Below, one piece after another: positions 28,026-37,406 of a DNA stretch of 64,000 bases. The first letter of the stretch is position 1; every line of letters starts with the position of its first letter. The position numbers and the translations under genes were made by a program. This DNA is from Nocardioides dokdonensis FR1436 (lineage in GTDB: Bacteria; Actinomycetota; Actinomycetes; Propionibacteriales; Nocardioidaceae), in contig NZ_CP015079.1 of NCBI RefSeq assembly GCF_001653335.1, positions 3,100,001-3,164,000 on the forward strand, read 5' to 3'. The notes below the pieces were generated by a model. The model did not search any database, was not told the DNA's origin, and saw nothing but the letters and a program-made list of their open reading frames with translations.

Positions 28026-29323
28026 TGTCGAACATCAACCTGGACACCGACCCCGAGCGCAACCCGGCGAACCCGGAGACCAAGCACGCCGCGGAGCTGG
28101 CCGGCCCCGACGACCAGACGAAGCTCACCTTCGCCCAGCTCGCCGCCCAGGGCCACGGGGCGACCCGGCTGAACCCGGACGCCGAGGCGGTCCTGTCGGT
28201 GGACGACCTGAAGATGTACTTCCCCGTGAAGTCCTCGGGCGTCGTGCGCCGCACCATCGGCCACGTGCAGGCCGTCGACGGCATCAGCTTCGAGGTGCCC
28301 CGCGGCGGTTCGCTGGGCCTGGTGGGGGAGTCGGGGTGCGGCAAGTCCACCACTGGTCGCCTGATCACCCGGCTCTACGAGCCCACCGGTGGGGCGATGT
28401 ACTTCGGCGAGGACCGCGTCGACCTCGCGAAGCTCTCCAACCGCGCGATGAAGCCCTACCGCCGCGACGTGCAGATGATCTTCCAGGACCCCTACACCTC
28501 GTTGAACCCCCGGCACACCGTGGGCTCGATCGTCGGGGCCCCCTTGGCGGTGCACAAGGTCGTGCCCAAGAACAAGATCAAGGACCGCGTCAAGGAGCTC
28601 CTCGAGGTCGTCGGCCTCAACCCCGAGCACTACAACCGCTACCCCAACGAGTTCTCCGGTGGTCAGCGCCAGCGCATCGGCATCGCCCGGGCGCTGACCC
28701 TGAACCCCAAGCTGCTGGTGGCCGACGAGCCGGTGTCCGCGCTCGACGTGTCCATCCAGGCGCAGGTCGTCAACCTGCTCCAGGAGCTCCAGGCCGAGAT
28801 GGACATCGCGTTCCTCTTCATCGCCCACGACCTGGCGATCGTGCGGCACTTCTGCCCCGAGGTCGCGGTGATGTACCTGGGCAAGATCGTCGAGATCGCG
28901 GACCGCGAGACGATCTACGGCTCGGCGCACCACCCCTACACGCAGGCGCTGCTCTCGGCCGTGCCCGACGTCAAGCAGGCCGCGATCGGCGGTCGGCGCG
29001 AGCGGATCCGGCTCGAGGGTGACGTACCCAGCCCGATCAACCCGCCCTCCGGCTGCCGGTTCCGCACCCGCTGCCACCTCGCCCAGGACATCTGCGCGAA
29101 GGTCGAGCCCCCGCTGCTGCAGATCGGGCCCCGCCACAAGGTCGCCTGCCACTTCGCCGGCGAGCTCGGTGACGCGCCGCGAACCCCGGTGACCTCCGGA
29201 CTGCTCGGGGTCGACGGCCAGGGCAGCCCGGACCCGTCGGTGACCCCCGAGGAGCTCGCGACCGGACCCGGCTACGAGAAGCGCTGGTTCGACGTGAAGT
29301 CGAGGCAGATGGTCTCGGCCTGA
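28025..29323 (+). CDS. Peptide ABC transporter ATP-binding protein (DppF/OppF type)
   Basis: 432 residues. Longer than average because of an about 55-residue polar N-terminal extension and a Pro/Gly-rich C-terminal tail. Walker A GESGCGKST, Q-loop FQDPYTSLNP, signature FSGGQRQRIGIARAL, Walker B LLVADEPVSALD, H-loop IAHDLAIV. The C-terminal GCRFRTRCHLAQDIC motif is that of OppF-type subunits. It ends the operon 24 bases before rarA, which has its own leaderless promoter. Confidence 0.94.
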   Translation: MSNINLDTDPERNPANPETKHAAELAGPDDQTKLTFAQLAAQGHGATRLNPDAEAVLSVDDLKMYFPVKSSGVVRRTIGHVQAVDGISFEVPRGGSLGLVGESGCGKSTTGRLITRLYEPTGGAMYFGEDRVDLAKLSNRAMKPYRRDVQMIFQDPYTSLNPRHTVGSIVGAPLAVHKVVPKNKIKDRVKELLEVVGLNPEHYNRYPNEFSGGQRQRIGIARALTLNPKLLVADEPVSALDVSIQAQVVNLLQELQAEMDIAFLFIAHDLAIVRHFCPEVAVMYLGKIVEIADRETIYGSAHHPYTQALLSAVPDVKQAAIGGRRERIRLEGDVPSPINPPSGCRFRTRCHLAQDICAKVEPPLLQIGPRHKVACHFAGELGDAPRTPVTSGLLGVDGQGSPDPSVTPEELATGPGYEKRWFDVKSRQMVSA

Positions 29324-29334
29324 GCCCCGGCTCC

Positions 29335-29340
29335 TAGGCT
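29335..29340 (+). promoter_or_regulatory. Leaderless -10 element (TAGGCT) of rarA
   Basis: TAGGCT is six bases before GTG 29347. Confidence 0.5.
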
Positions 29341-29346
29341 GGCGGG

Positions 29347-30696
29347 GTGGACGGACTCTTCGACGCCCCGGCCGGGCGCACCAGCGGGGGCGGCTCCCTG
29401 GCGGCGACCTCGCACGCCTCGGCGCCGCTGGCGGTGCGGATGCGTCCGCGCACGCTCGACGAGCTCGTCGGCCAGTCGCAGCTGCGCGAGCCCGGATCCC
29501 CGCTGCGCCAGCTCATCGAGGAGCAGCGCTCCCTCTCGCTGCTGCTGTGGGGACCGCCCGGCACCGGCAAGACGACGATCGCCGCGATCATCAGCCAGCA
29601 GACCGACCGCCGGTTCGTGGAGGTCTCGGCCGTCTCCGCGGGCGTCAAGGAGGTGCGCGCCGCCATCGACGGCGCCCGGGCCGAGCTGGTCGCGACCGGT
29701 CGCGAGACCGTGCTCTTCGTCGACGAGGTGCACCGCTTCAGCAAGGCCCAGCAGGACGCGCTGCTGCCCGGGGTCGAGAACCGCTGGGTGACCCTGGTGG
29801 CGGCGACCACCGAGAACCCCTTCTTCTCCGTCATCTCCCCGCTGCTCTCGCGCAGCCTGCTGCTGCGGCTGGAGTCCCTGACCGACGCCGACGTGCGGTC
29901 GGTGCTCGACCAGGCCCTCGTCGACGAGCGGGGGCTGGCGGGGGAGTACACGCTGGACGAGGAGGCCGCCGACCACCTGGTCCGGCTGGCCGGCGGCGAC
30001 GCGCGCCGCTCCCTGACGTACCTGGAGGCAGCCGCCGGAGCGGCCCGGTCTCGCGGTTCCCAGGAGGTCGACCTGGCCACCGCCGAGACCGCCGTGGACC
30101 AGGCGGCCGTGCGCTACGACCGGCAGGGCGACCAGCACTACGACGTGACCAGCGCCTTCATCAAGTCGGTGCGCGGCTCCGACGCGGACGCCGCGATGCA
30201 CTACCTGACCCGGATGATGGAGGCCGGCGAGGATCCGCGGTTCATCGCCCGCCGCCTGGTGATCCTGGCCAGCGAGGACGTCGGGCTCGCCGACCCGGGC
30301 GCGCTGGGCATCGCCGTGGCCGCGGCCCAGGCGGTGCAGCTCATCGGGATGCCCGAGGCCAAGTTCAACCTGGCGCACGCGACCATCGCGCTGGCGGTCG
30401 CGCCGAAGTCGAACGCCGTCACCACCGCGCTGGCCGCGGCGTCCGCCGACGTGCGGGCCGGTCGGATCGGGCCGGTGCCCGCGCACCTGCGCGACGCCCA
30501 CTACGCGGGGGCCGAGGACCTCGGCCACGGCACCCGGTACACCTACAGCCACGACGAGCCCTACGGCGTCGCGGAGCAGCAGTACGCGCCCGACGTGGTC
30601 GCCGACGCGTCGTACTACCGGCCCAAGGAGATCGGAGCCGAGGCCGCCATCAAGGAACGGTGGGAGCGAGTTCGCCGCATCATCCGCGGGCGGTAG
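29347..30696 (+). CDS. rarA: Replication-associated recombination ATPase RarA (MgsA)
   Basis: 449-residue AAA+ ATPase acting at stalled replication forks. Starts [16 protein letters not shown], a short polar region, then [14 protein letters not shown], Walker [10 protein letters not shown] (about 69-77), Walker [16 protein letters not shown] and sensor [11 protein letters not shown]. The C-terminal MgsA tetramerisation region with [19 protein letters not shown] and YRPKEIG is complete. It precedes two small membrane proteins and alaS, the conserved actinobacterial order. Confidence 0.94.
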   Translation: MDGLFDAPAGRTSGGGSLAATSHASAPLAVRMRPRTLDELVGQSQLREPGSPLRQLIEEQRSLSLLLWGPPGTGKTTIAAIISQQTDRRFVEVSAVSAGVKEVRAAIDGARAELVATGRETVLFVDEVHRFSKAQQDALLPGVENRWVTLVAATTENPFFSVISPLLSRSLLLRLESLTDADVRSVLDQALVDERGLAGEYTLDEEAADHLVRLAGGDARRSLTYLEAAAGAARSRGSQEVDLATAETAVDQAAVRYDRQGDQHYDVTSAFIKSVRGSDADAAMHYLTRMMEAGEDPRFIARRLVILASEDVGLADPGALGIAVAAAQAVQLIGMPEAKFNLAHATIALAVAPKSNAVTTALAAASADVRAGRIGPVPAHLRDAHYAGAEDLGHGTRYTYSHDEPYGVAEQQYAPDVVADASYYRPKEIGAEAAIKERWERVRRIIRGR

Positions 30697-30699
30697 GGT
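30694..30699 (+). promoter_or_regulatory. Possible near-leaderless -10 element (TAGGGT)
   Basis: TAGGGT overlaps the rarA stop and is eight bases before the ATG at 30708. It may drive the operon that runs into alaS. Confidence 0.4.
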
Positions 30700-30707
30700 C
30701 GGGCCCC

Positions 30708-31202
30708 ATGACCGAGCAGTGGAGCGTGCCCGCCTGGGCCCTCGTCGCCACCACCGTCGCCGTGCTCCTGCTGGGTCTGCTCGCCGCCACCGCGCTCGTG
30801 TCCGTGGGGCGCGCGCGCCGACGCGCGGCGGCCGAGCTCGACGCCGTGCGCGAGGGCGCCGAGCGGCTGCTGGCCCGGGTCGAGGAGGTCGAGCGTCGAC
30901 TCCTGCACGAGCGGGGCACGCAGCGCGACGAGCGGGAGTACCTGATCACCCACGTCGGCGAAGGCCCGTCGGTGGCGGACGCTCCCGAGGACGTCCCCAC
31001 CGTCCCCGCACCCCTCTTCGCCGACATCGTGCTGCGCGAGAGCGCCGTCCAGGCCGCCTCGCTCGCGCACGGCCTGCGCCGGGCCCTGGCCCCCGAGACC
31101 CGCCACCGCATCCGGTTCGCGATGCGACGTGAGGTCAAGCGGGCCCGCAAGCAGCGCCGCACGAATGTCCGCGCCGCGCGCCGCGCGGAGCCCGCCGCAT
31201 GA
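30708..31202 (+). CDS. Small membrane-anchored coiled-coil protein (DUF948-like position)
   Basis: 164 residues. One N-terminal membrane helix (WALVATTVAVLLLGLLAATA, about 10-30), then a basic stop-transfer patch (GRARRRAA), a helical coiled-coil stretch (about 36-72) and a C-terminal domain ending in a strongly basic region (KRARKQRRTN). Similar single-pass coiled-coil proteins occur before alaS in many actinobacteria and are often annotated DUF948. I cannot name a function. The stop overlaps the next ATG. Confidence 0.65.
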   Translation: MTEQWSVPAWALVATTVAVLLLGLLAATALVSVGRARRRAAAELDAVREGAERLLARVEEVERRLLHERGTQRDEREYLITHVGEGPSVADAPEDVPTVPAPLFADIVLRESAVQAASLAHGLRRALAPETRHRIRFAMRREVKRARKQRRTNVRAARRAEPAA

Positions 31203-31492
31203 GCCGCGGGCTCTGGTTCGTGGCCGGAGCCGGCGCCGGGGTCTACGCGATGGTGCGTGGTCGTCGTGCCGCCGAGGCCCTGAGCCCCGACGGGCTGCGC
31301 GACCGGGCCGGCGCGGTGGCCCTGGGGGCGCGGATGTTCCGCGACGAGGTCGCCCAAGGTCGCGCCGAGGCGGAGACGGACCTGCGCCGGCGGCTCGCCG
31401 CCTCAGATCCACGGGCCCTCGAGAGCCAGCACCAGCACGACACCCAGCACCAGATCCAGCACCACCACCCTGAACAGGAAGGCACCAGCTGA
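31199..31492 (+). CDS. DUF6167-like small protein with His/Gln-rich tail
   Basis: 97 residues. The N-terminus MSRGLWFVAGAGAGVYAMV is a membrane helix typical of DUF6167 proteins located before alaS. A short helical region follows (DRAGAVALGARMFRDEVAQG). The last about 25 residues include QHQHDTQHQIQHHH, a His/Gln-rich tail that could bind metal or be unstructured. It is coupled on both sides: ATG overlaps the preceding stop and its own stop overlaps the alaS ATG. Function unknown. Confidence 0.7.
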   Translation: MSRGLWFVAGAGAGVYAMVRGRRAAEALSPDGLRDRAGAVALGARMFRDEVAQGRAEAETDLRRRLAASDPRALESQHQHDTQHQIQHHHPEQEGTS

Positions 31493-34170
31493 TGGAGACC
31501 GCGGAGATCCGACGGAGGTTCGTCGCTCACTTCGAGCGTCACGGGCACACGGTGGTCCCCTCGGCCTCGCTGCTGCTGGACGATCCCAACCTGTTGTTCG
31601 TCAACGCGGGGATGGTCCCGTTCAAGCCCTACTTCCTGGGCCAGGAGACCCCGCCGTGGCAGCGCGCGGCCAGCGTGCAGAAGTGCGTGCGCACCCTCGA
31701 CATCGAGGAGGTGGGCAAGACCACCCGGCACGGCACGTTCTTCCAGATGTGCGGCAACTTCTCCTTCGGCGACTACTTCAAGGAAGGCGCGATCCGCTTC
31801 GCCTGGACCCTGGTCACCGGCTCCGTCGAGGACGGCGGCTTCGGCTTCGACCCCGAGAAGATCTGGGTCACCGTGCTGCCCAGCGACACCGAGGCCACGC
31901 AGCTGTGGCACGAGATCGCCGGCCTGCCGTTCGAGCGGATCCAGGAGCGCGGGCTCGAGGACAACTACTGGAACATGGGCGTGCCCGGCCCGGGCGGTCC
32001 CTGCTCGGAGATCTACGTCGACCGCGGCCCCGAGTACGGCCCCGACGGCGGCCCGAACGCCGACGAGGACCGCTTCCTGGAGATCTGGAACCTCGTCTTC
32101 ATGCAGGAGTCGCTGAGCCAGGTGCGCTCCAAGGCGGACTTCGACGTCGAGGGCCCGCTGCCGGCCAGGAACATCGACACCGGCATGGGTCTGGAGCGGG
32201 TGGCCTACCTGCTGCAGGGCAAGGAGAACCTCTACGAGATCGACGAGGTCTTCCCGGTCATCGAGCGCGCCGCCGAGCTCACCGGCCGCACGTACGGCGC
32301 CGACCCGGTCGACGACGTGCGGTTCCGGGTCGTGGCCGACCACGTCCGCAGCGCCCTGATGCTCATCAGCGACGGGGTGACGCCGGGCAACGAGGCGCGC
32401 GGCTACGTGCTGCGCCGGCTGCTGCGCCGCGCGATCCGCTCCATGCGGCTGCTGGGTTACGACGGGCCGGCGCTGCGCGAGCTGCTGCCCGTCAGCCGGG
32501 ACCGGATGAAGCTGTCCTACCCCGAGGTCGAGTCCGGCTTCGACCGCATCAGCCGGGTCGCCTACGCCGAGGAGGAGGCGTTCGCCAAGACCCTGCTGGC
32601 CGGCACCGAGCTCTTCGACCGCGCGGCCCAGGACGTGCGCGGCACCGGGCAGTCGGCGCTGTCGGGGGCCCAGGCGTTCACGCTGCACGACACCTACGGG
32701 TTCCCGATCGACCTCACGCTCGAGATGGCCTCCGAGGCCGGGCTGAGCGTCGACGAGGACGGCTTCCGGGCCCTGATGGCCCAGCAGCGCGAGCGCGCGA
32801 AGGCCGACGCCAGGTCCAAGAAGGGCCAGCACGCCGACACCGCCGTCTACCGCGGCGTCCTCGACGAGCACGGCCCGACCGACTGGTTGGCCTACGAGAC
32901 GCTCGAGACCGAGTCCCGCAGCCTCGCCCTGTTCTCCGGCGGCGCCCCCGTGCCGGTGCTTCGCGCCGGCGAGGTCGGCGAGCTGGTGCTCGACCGCACC
33001 CCCTTCTACGCCGAGTCCGGTGGCCAGGCCGCCGACGCGGGCACCATCGAGTTCGACGGTGGCCGCCTCGAGGTGCTCGACGTGCAGCGCCCGGTGCGCG
33101 GCCTGGTCGTGCACCAGGTCCGCGTGGTGGAGGGTGAGCTGCCCGCGAGCACGAAGGCGCTGCACGCCCGGGTCGACCACGAGTGGCGCACCGGTGCCCG
33201 CCAGGCCCACTCGGGCACCCACGTGGTGCACGCGGCCCTGCGCGAGGTGCTCGGCCCCTCCGCCCTCCAGTCCGGGTCCTACAACCGGCCGGGCTACCTG
33301 CGCCTGGACTTCGGCTGGACCAGCGCGCTCAGCCCGGCCCAGGTCCACGACATCGAGCAGGTCTCCAACCAGGCGCTGCGCGCCGACCTGCCCGTCGGGT
33401 GGCAGTACATGACGCTCGAGCAGGCCAAGGAGTGGGGCGCGATCGCGCTCTTCGGCGAGACCTACGACGACACCCAGGTCCGGGTCGTCGAGATCGGCGG
33501 CCCCTGGTCGCGCGAGCTGTGCGGCGGCACGCACGTGGAGCACTCCTCGCAGATCGGCACGGTCGTGGTCACCGGCGAGGCGTCCGTGGGCTCGGGCAAC
33601 CGGCGGATCGAGGCCTTCACCGGTGTCGAGGGCTTCGCCTACCTCGCCCGCGAGCGCGACGTCGTCTTCCGGCTCACCGGCCTGCTCAAGACCCAGCCCG
33701 ACGACCTCGTCGACCGTGTCTCCGACCTCGTCGAGCGGCTGCGCTCGGCCGAGAAGGAGGTCGAGAAGGTCCGGGTGGCCCAGCTGCTCTCCGGTGGAGC
33801 GGCGCTGGCCGCCGACGCCCAGCGCATCGGCGGCGTCCACGTGGTGGCCCACCGCGTCGACGGTGCCGGCGGCGGCGACGTGCGCACGCTGGCGACCGAC
33901 GTCCGGGGACGCCTGCCGCAGGGTGAGCCCGGTGTCGTGGTCGTCCTCGGTGCCCTCGACGGAAAGGTCGCCGTGGTGGCCGCTACCAACGACGAGGCGC
34001 GGGCCCGCGGCCTGAGCGCGAACGACCTCGTGCGGGCCGTCGGCCCGCTGGTGGGTGGCAAGGGCGGCGGGAAGGCCGACGTCGCCCAGGGCGGCGGCAC
34101 CGACACCTCCCGCCTCGACGAGGCGCTGGCGCTGGTCGCGACCGAGGTCTCGCGCACGGTCGGGGCCTGA
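31492..34170 (+). CDS. alaS: Alanine--tRNA ligase
   Basis: 892 residues. Charges tRNA(Ala) and clears Ser/Gly-tRNA(Ala). The class II catalytic domain begins METAEIRRRFVAHFERHGH with FVNAGMVPFKPYF and KCVRTLDIEEVGKTTRHGTF. The editing domain has HSGTH (about 573-577) and the CGGTHVEH metal site (about 677). The C-terminal C-Ala domain ends with a Gly-rich GGKGGGKADVAQGGG. Length is normal. It is followed by ruvX five bases later. Confidence 0.97.
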   Translation: METAEIRRRFVAHFERHGHTVVPSASLLLDDPNLLFVNAGMVPFKPYFLGQETPPWQRAASVQKCVRTLDIEEVGKTTRHGTFFQMCGNFSFGDYFKEGAIRFAWTLVTGSVEDGGFGFDPEKIWVTVLPSDTEATQLWHEIAGLPFERIQERGLEDNYWNMGVPGPGGPCSEIYVDRGPEYGPDGGPNADEDRFLEIWNLVFMQESLSQVRSKADFDVEGPLPARNIDTGMGLERVAYLLQGKENLYEIDEVFPVIERAAELTGRTYGADPVDDVRFRVVADHVRSALMLISDGVTPGNEARGYVLRRLLRRAIRSMRLLGYDGPALRELLPVSRDRMKLSYPEVESGFDRISRVAYAEEEAFAKTLLAGTELFDRAAQDVRGTGQSALSGAQAFTLHDTYGFPIDLTLEMASEAGLSVDEDGFRALMAQQRERAKADARSKKGQHADTAVYRGVLDEHGPTDWLAYETLETESRSLALFSGGAPVPVLRAGEVGELVLDRTPFYAESGGQAADAGTIEFDGGRLEVLDVQRPVRGLVVHQVRVVEGELPASTKALHARVDHEWRTGARQAHSGTHVVHAALREVLGPSALQSGSYNRPGYLRLDFGWTSALSPAQVHDIEQVSNQALRADLPVGWQYMTLEQAKEWGAIALFGETYDDTQVRVVEIGGPWSRELCGGTHVEHSSQIGTVVVTGEASVGSGNRRIEAFTGVEGFAYLARERDVVFRLTGLLKTQPDDLVDRVSDLVERLRSAEKEVEKVRVAQLLSGGAALAADAQRIGGVHVVAHRVDGAGGGDVRTLATDVRGRLPQGEPGVVVVLGALDGKVAVVAATNDEARARGLSANDLVRAVGPLVGGKGGGKADVAQGGGTDTSRLDEALALVATEVSRTVGA

Positions 34171-34175
34171 GGCGG

Positions 34176-34646
34176 GTGCGGCACGGCGTACGGCTCGGCG
34201 TGGATCCGGGCGACGCCCGGATCGGGATCGCGCGCAGCGACCCCACCGGGTTCCTGGCCACACCGCTCGAGACGGTGCGCCGCGGGGGCGGCGACCTGAA
34301 GCGGATCGGCGCCCTGCTGGCCGAGATCGCCGAGGACTCCGACGTCCTGGAGGTGGTCGTGGGACTGCCCCGGTCGCTGAAGGGCGGCGAGGGCCCGTCG
34401 GCGGTCAAGGTCCGCGACTTCGCCGCCTCGCTGGCCCGACGGGTGGCACCCGTCCCGGTGCGTCTGGTCGACGAGCGGCTCAGCACCGTGTCGGCTGAGG
34501 CTATGCTGCGCGACCGAGGCCGCAAGGGCAGCAACAGGCGTGCGGTGGTGGACCAGGCTGCGGCCGTGGTGATCCTCCAGCACGCACTGGACACCGAACG
34601 CGCTACGGGCACCGCTCCGGGCGAGATCGTCGAGGAGCCGGCATGA
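34176..34646 (+). CDS. ruvX: Holliday junction resolvase-like RuvX (YqgF)
   Basis: 156 residues from GTG 34176. RNase H-like fold with RLGVDPGDARIGIA at the N-terminus, VVGLPRSLKGGEG, RLVDERLSTVSAEAML and the final DQAAAVVILQHAL, the complete YqgF pattern. Homologues take part in 16S rRNA 5'-end processing and have been proposed as resolvases. Position between alaS and mltG is conserved. Its stop overlaps the mltG ATG. Confidence 0.93.
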   Translation: MRHGVRLGVDPGDARIGIARSDPTGFLATPLETVRRGGGDLKRIGALLAEIAEDSDVLEVVVGLPRSLKGGEGPSAVKVRDFAASLARRVAPVPVRLVDERLSTVSAEAMLRDRGRKGSNRRAVVDQAAAVVILQHALDTERATGTAPGEIVEEPA

Positions 34647-35809
34647 CTGAGCACGAGCACAACGACGCACCGTTGCTGCCCGCGGAGCCGGAGTACGTCC
34701 CCGGCGGGTCGCGCCGGCGCAAGCGCAAGCGGCTGCCCGGCTGCCTGGCCGTGCTCGTGGCGCTGGCACTCGTGGTCGGTGGGGTGTGGCTGGCCGGCAG
34801 CAAGGTCACCGACTTCCTCAGCGACAAGTTCGCCTCGGCGCCCGACTACGACGGCCCCGGTCGCGGCAAGATCGTCTTCGAGGTCGCCAGCGGCGACTCG
34901 GCGGCCGCCATCTGCCGGGGGCTCAAGGACGACGACGTCGTCGCCTCGGTCGACTCGTGCATCAGTGCCGCCCAGGCCAACGGCGACTCCGCCGGCATCC
35001 AGGTCGGCTTCTACGAGCTCAAGAAGGAGATGGCCTCCGCCGACGCCATCGACGTGCTGGTCGACCCGGCCAACCTGCAGACCAGCTCGGTGACGGTGCC
35101 CGAGGGGCTGAACGTCGACCAGGTGGTCGAGGTGCTCGCGAAGGGCACCGAGTTCGGCGCGTCCCGCTTCCGCAACGTGCTCGACCAGCCCGCGAAGCTC
35201 GGTCTGCCCGACTACGCCGAGGGCAACCCGGAGGGCTACCTGTTCCCCTCGACCTACGCCTTCGGTCCCAAGGACAAGCCGGCCGACATGCTCAGCGCCA
35301 TGGTCGACCGCTGGGAGCAGGCCGCCGAGGACGCCGACCTCGAGGGCGCCGCCGAGGAGCTCGGCTACACCCCGCACGAGCTGATGACCATCGCCAGCCT
35401 CGTCGAGGCGGAGGGCCGCGGTGACGACATGCCCAAGGTCGCCCGCGTCGTCTACAACCGCCTCGAGCTCGAGCCGAACCCGACCGCGGGCTTCCTGCAG
35501 ATCGACGCCACGGTCAACTACGCGCTCGACAAGTCGCCGATCGCCCGGCTCACCCTCGACGAGATCGACTCGGTCGCCGACTCGCCGTACAACACCTACA
35601 AGCAGAAGGGCCTGCCCCCGGGCCCGATCGAGGCGCCCGGAGACGCGGCCATCGCGGCTGCGGCCGCCCCGGCCGAGGGCCCGTGGTTCTTCTACGTCAC
35701 GGTGAACCTCGAGACCGGCGAGACCAAGTTCACCGACTCCTACGACGAGTTCCTCGGGTTCCGCAGTGAGCTCGACGAGTACTGCGACACCCAGTCCGAT
35801 CGTTGCTGA
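34643..35809 (+). CDS. mltG: Endolytic peptidoglycan transglycosylase MltG
   Basis: 388 residues. A cytosolic N-terminus with a basic patch (RRRKRKR) is followed by one membrane helix (about 34-52), a LysM-like region and the YceG/MltG catalytic domain with EGYLFPSTY, the active-site glutamate in ASLVEAEG (about residue 254), VVYNRLE, and the closing NTYKQKGLPPGPI. It cleaves nascent glycan strands at the membrane and can act as a terminase for strand length. The C-terminus adds about 25 residues with two cysteines. Confidence 0.94.
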   Translation: MTEHEHNDAPLLPAEPEYVPGGSRRRKRKRLPGCLAVLVALALVVGGVWLAGSKVTDFLSDKFASAPDYDGPGRGKIVFEVASGDSAAAICRGLKDDDVVASVDSCISAAQANGDSAGIQVGFYELKKEMASADAIDVLVDPANLQTSSVTVPEGLNVDQVVEVLAKGTEFGASRFRNVLDQPAKLGLPDYAEGNPEGYLFPSTYAFGPKDKPADMLSAMVDRWEQAAEDADLEGAAEELGYTPHELMTIASLVEAEGRGDDMPKVARVVYNRLELEPNPTAGFLQIDATVNYALDKSPIARLTLDEIDSVADSPYNTYKQKGLPPGPIEAPGDAAIAAAAAPAEGPWFFYVTVNLETGETKFTDSYDEFLGFRSELDEYCDTQSDRC

Positions 35810-35819
35810 GACACCCCGG

Positions 35820-36659
35820 ATGACCAGTCCCGTGCGCTGCGCCGTCCTGGGCGACCCGGTCGACCACTCGTTGTCGCCCGTCCTGCACCGGGCGGCGTAC
35901 GACGCGCTCGGCCTCGCGCAGTGGTCCTATGACGCGGTGCGGGTGCCGGCCGGCACCCTGGCGACCTTCCTCGACGGGCTCGACGACTCGTGGCGCGGGT
36001 TGTCGCTGACGATGCCGCTCAAGCGCGAGCTGCTGCCGCTGGCCGGTGAGGTGAGCGAGCGGGCCCGCCTGGTCGGTGCCGCCAACACGCTGGTGCTCGG
36101 ACCGGACGTGCCGGTCGGTGGCCTGGCCGACAACACCGACCTGCCGGGGGCCGCCGCCGCGGTGCGCGAGCGCTGGGCCGGTGCGGTGGCGGACGTCGTG
36201 GTCCTCGGCGGCGGCGCGACCGCGGCCTCGACCGCGCTCGCGCTGTGCGACCTCGGGGCGACCCGGGTGCGCATCCTGGCCCGGGCACCGGAGCGGGCAG
36301 CCGACACGGTGGCGGCCGTCGCCGCCCACCCCGGCCGGCCCGACGTGCAGGCGCTGGCCCTGCCGGACGCACGGGTGCGGGCCGACGTGGTCGTCTCGAC
36401 CGTGCCGGTGGCCGCCCAGGTGCCGGCGCTGCTCGACCGGATCGAGGCGCCGGTCGTCTTCGAGGTGCTCTACGACCCGTGGCCGACCCCGCTGGCCGCC
36501 GCCACGCTCGAGCGCGGCGCGGTCCTCGTCGGCGGGCTCGACCTCCTGGTGCACCAGGCCGCTCTCCAGGTCGCGCTCTTCACCGGCCGCGAGGCGCCGC
36601 TCGAGACGATGCGCCAGGCGGGGGAGCGAGCCCTCCGCGAGCGCTCGGGCCGCCCGTGA
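35820..36659 (+). CDS. aroE: Shikimate dehydrogenase
   Basis: 279 residues from ATG 35820; an upstream in-frame start overlapping mltG is less likely. Reduces 3-dehydroshikimate with NADPH. The substrate site appears as GDPVDHSLSP and LTMPLKREL with the catalytic lysine, then DNTDLPG with the catalytic Asp. The nucleotide-binding turn is VVLGGGATAAST. GGLDLLVHQAALQ near the C-terminus is the last conserved block. First of the aro genes; the next gene overlaps its stop. Confidence 0.92.
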   Translation: MTSPVRCAVLGDPVDHSLSPVLHRAAYDALGLAQWSYDAVRVPAGTLATFLDGLDDSWRGLSLTMPLKRELLPLAGEVSERARLVGAANTLVLGPDVPVGGLADNTDLPGAAAAVRERWAGAVADVVVLGGGATAASTALALCDLGATRVRILARAPERAADTVAAVAAHPGRPDVQALALPDARVRADVVVSTVPVAAQVPALLDRIEAPVVFEVLYDPWPTPLAAATLERGAVLVGGLDLLVHQAALQVALFTGREAPLETMRQAGERALRERSGRP

Positions 36660-37366
36660 CGCTCCTCCTGGCGGTCCTCCTCGCCGCCGCGGCCGGCGCG
36701 CTGGCGCCCCTGGCCGTGCGCCGGCTGCCCGAGCCGGACCCCACCGCCGACCGGCCCGCCGACGAGCCTGCACCGCCGTCGTACGCCGCCGTCGCGGCCC
36801 GACCGGGCCTCGGGGTCGCCCTGGCGGTCGTCTCGGCCGCGGTCGTGGCTGCGTCCGGCGTGCTGCTGGGCACGGGCTGGGTGCTGGCCTACGTGGTCGT
36901 CGCGACCCCGGTGTGCGCCTGCCTGGCCTACGTCGACGCCCGCACCCGGCTCCTGCCCAAGCGCCTGGTGCTGCCCGCGACCGGCCTGCTGCTGGCGCTG
37001 GCGCTGGGGGAGTGGGTCGTCACCGGGGACCACACCGACGTGCTGCGCGCGGGGCTCGGGCTGCTGATCCTGCGCTCGGTCTACTGGGGACTGTGGTTCG
37101 TGCACTCGGCCGGCATGGGCTTCGGCGACGTCCGGCTCGCGGCGCTGCTCGGCCTGGTGCTCGGCCGGGCCGGGGCGTCCGAGCTGCTCGTCGGGGCCTA
37201 CACGGCCTTCCTGGTCTTCGTGCTGCCGGCGCTCGTGGTCGCCCTGGTGCGCTGGGACCGCTCCCGGTTGCGCACCGCTCATCCGTTCGGCCCGGCGATG
37301 ATCGTGGGCGCGCTGATCGGGCTGCTGGCCGGGCCCGAGATCCTCGGCGGTCTCGCCGGCGGCTGA
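36656..37366 (+). CDS. A24-family prepilin peptidase-like membrane protease
   Basis: 236 residues from GTG 36656. About six hydrophobic segments. The two catalytic aspartates of the A24 family are visible in [16 protein letters not shown] and [13 protein letters not shown]. The N-terminal cysteine-rich methylase domain of full-length PilD is absent, so this is a peptidase-only form as in TadV/CpaA. No pilin gene is in the window; in actinobacteria such a gene often lies between aroE and aroC. The substrate could be Flp/Tad or type IV pilins elsewhere in the genome. Confidence 0.85.
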   Translation: MTLLLAVLLAAAAGALAPLAVRRLPEPDPTADRPADEPAPPSYAAVAARPGLGVALAVVSAAVVAASGVLLGTGWVLAYVVVATPVCACLAYVDARTRLLPKRLVLPATGLLLALALGEWVVTGDHTDVLRAGLGLLILRSVYWGLWFVHSAGMGFGDVRLAALLGLVLGRAGASELLVGAYTAFLVFVLPALVVALVRWDRSRLRTAHPFGPAMIVGALIGLLAGPEILGGLAGG

Positions 37367-37406
37367 CCGGGTCAGCACGTCACGACGGGCATGGAAGACT
37401 GCGCCC

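Noticed and set aside
31243-34263. 1006-residue minus-strand open frame across alaS
   Set aside because: Antisense shadow of alaS with no recognisable domain.
36656-37366. Full PilD-type peptidase/methylase
   Set aside because: The N-terminal cysteine domain is absent, so only an A24 peptidase-like call is made.
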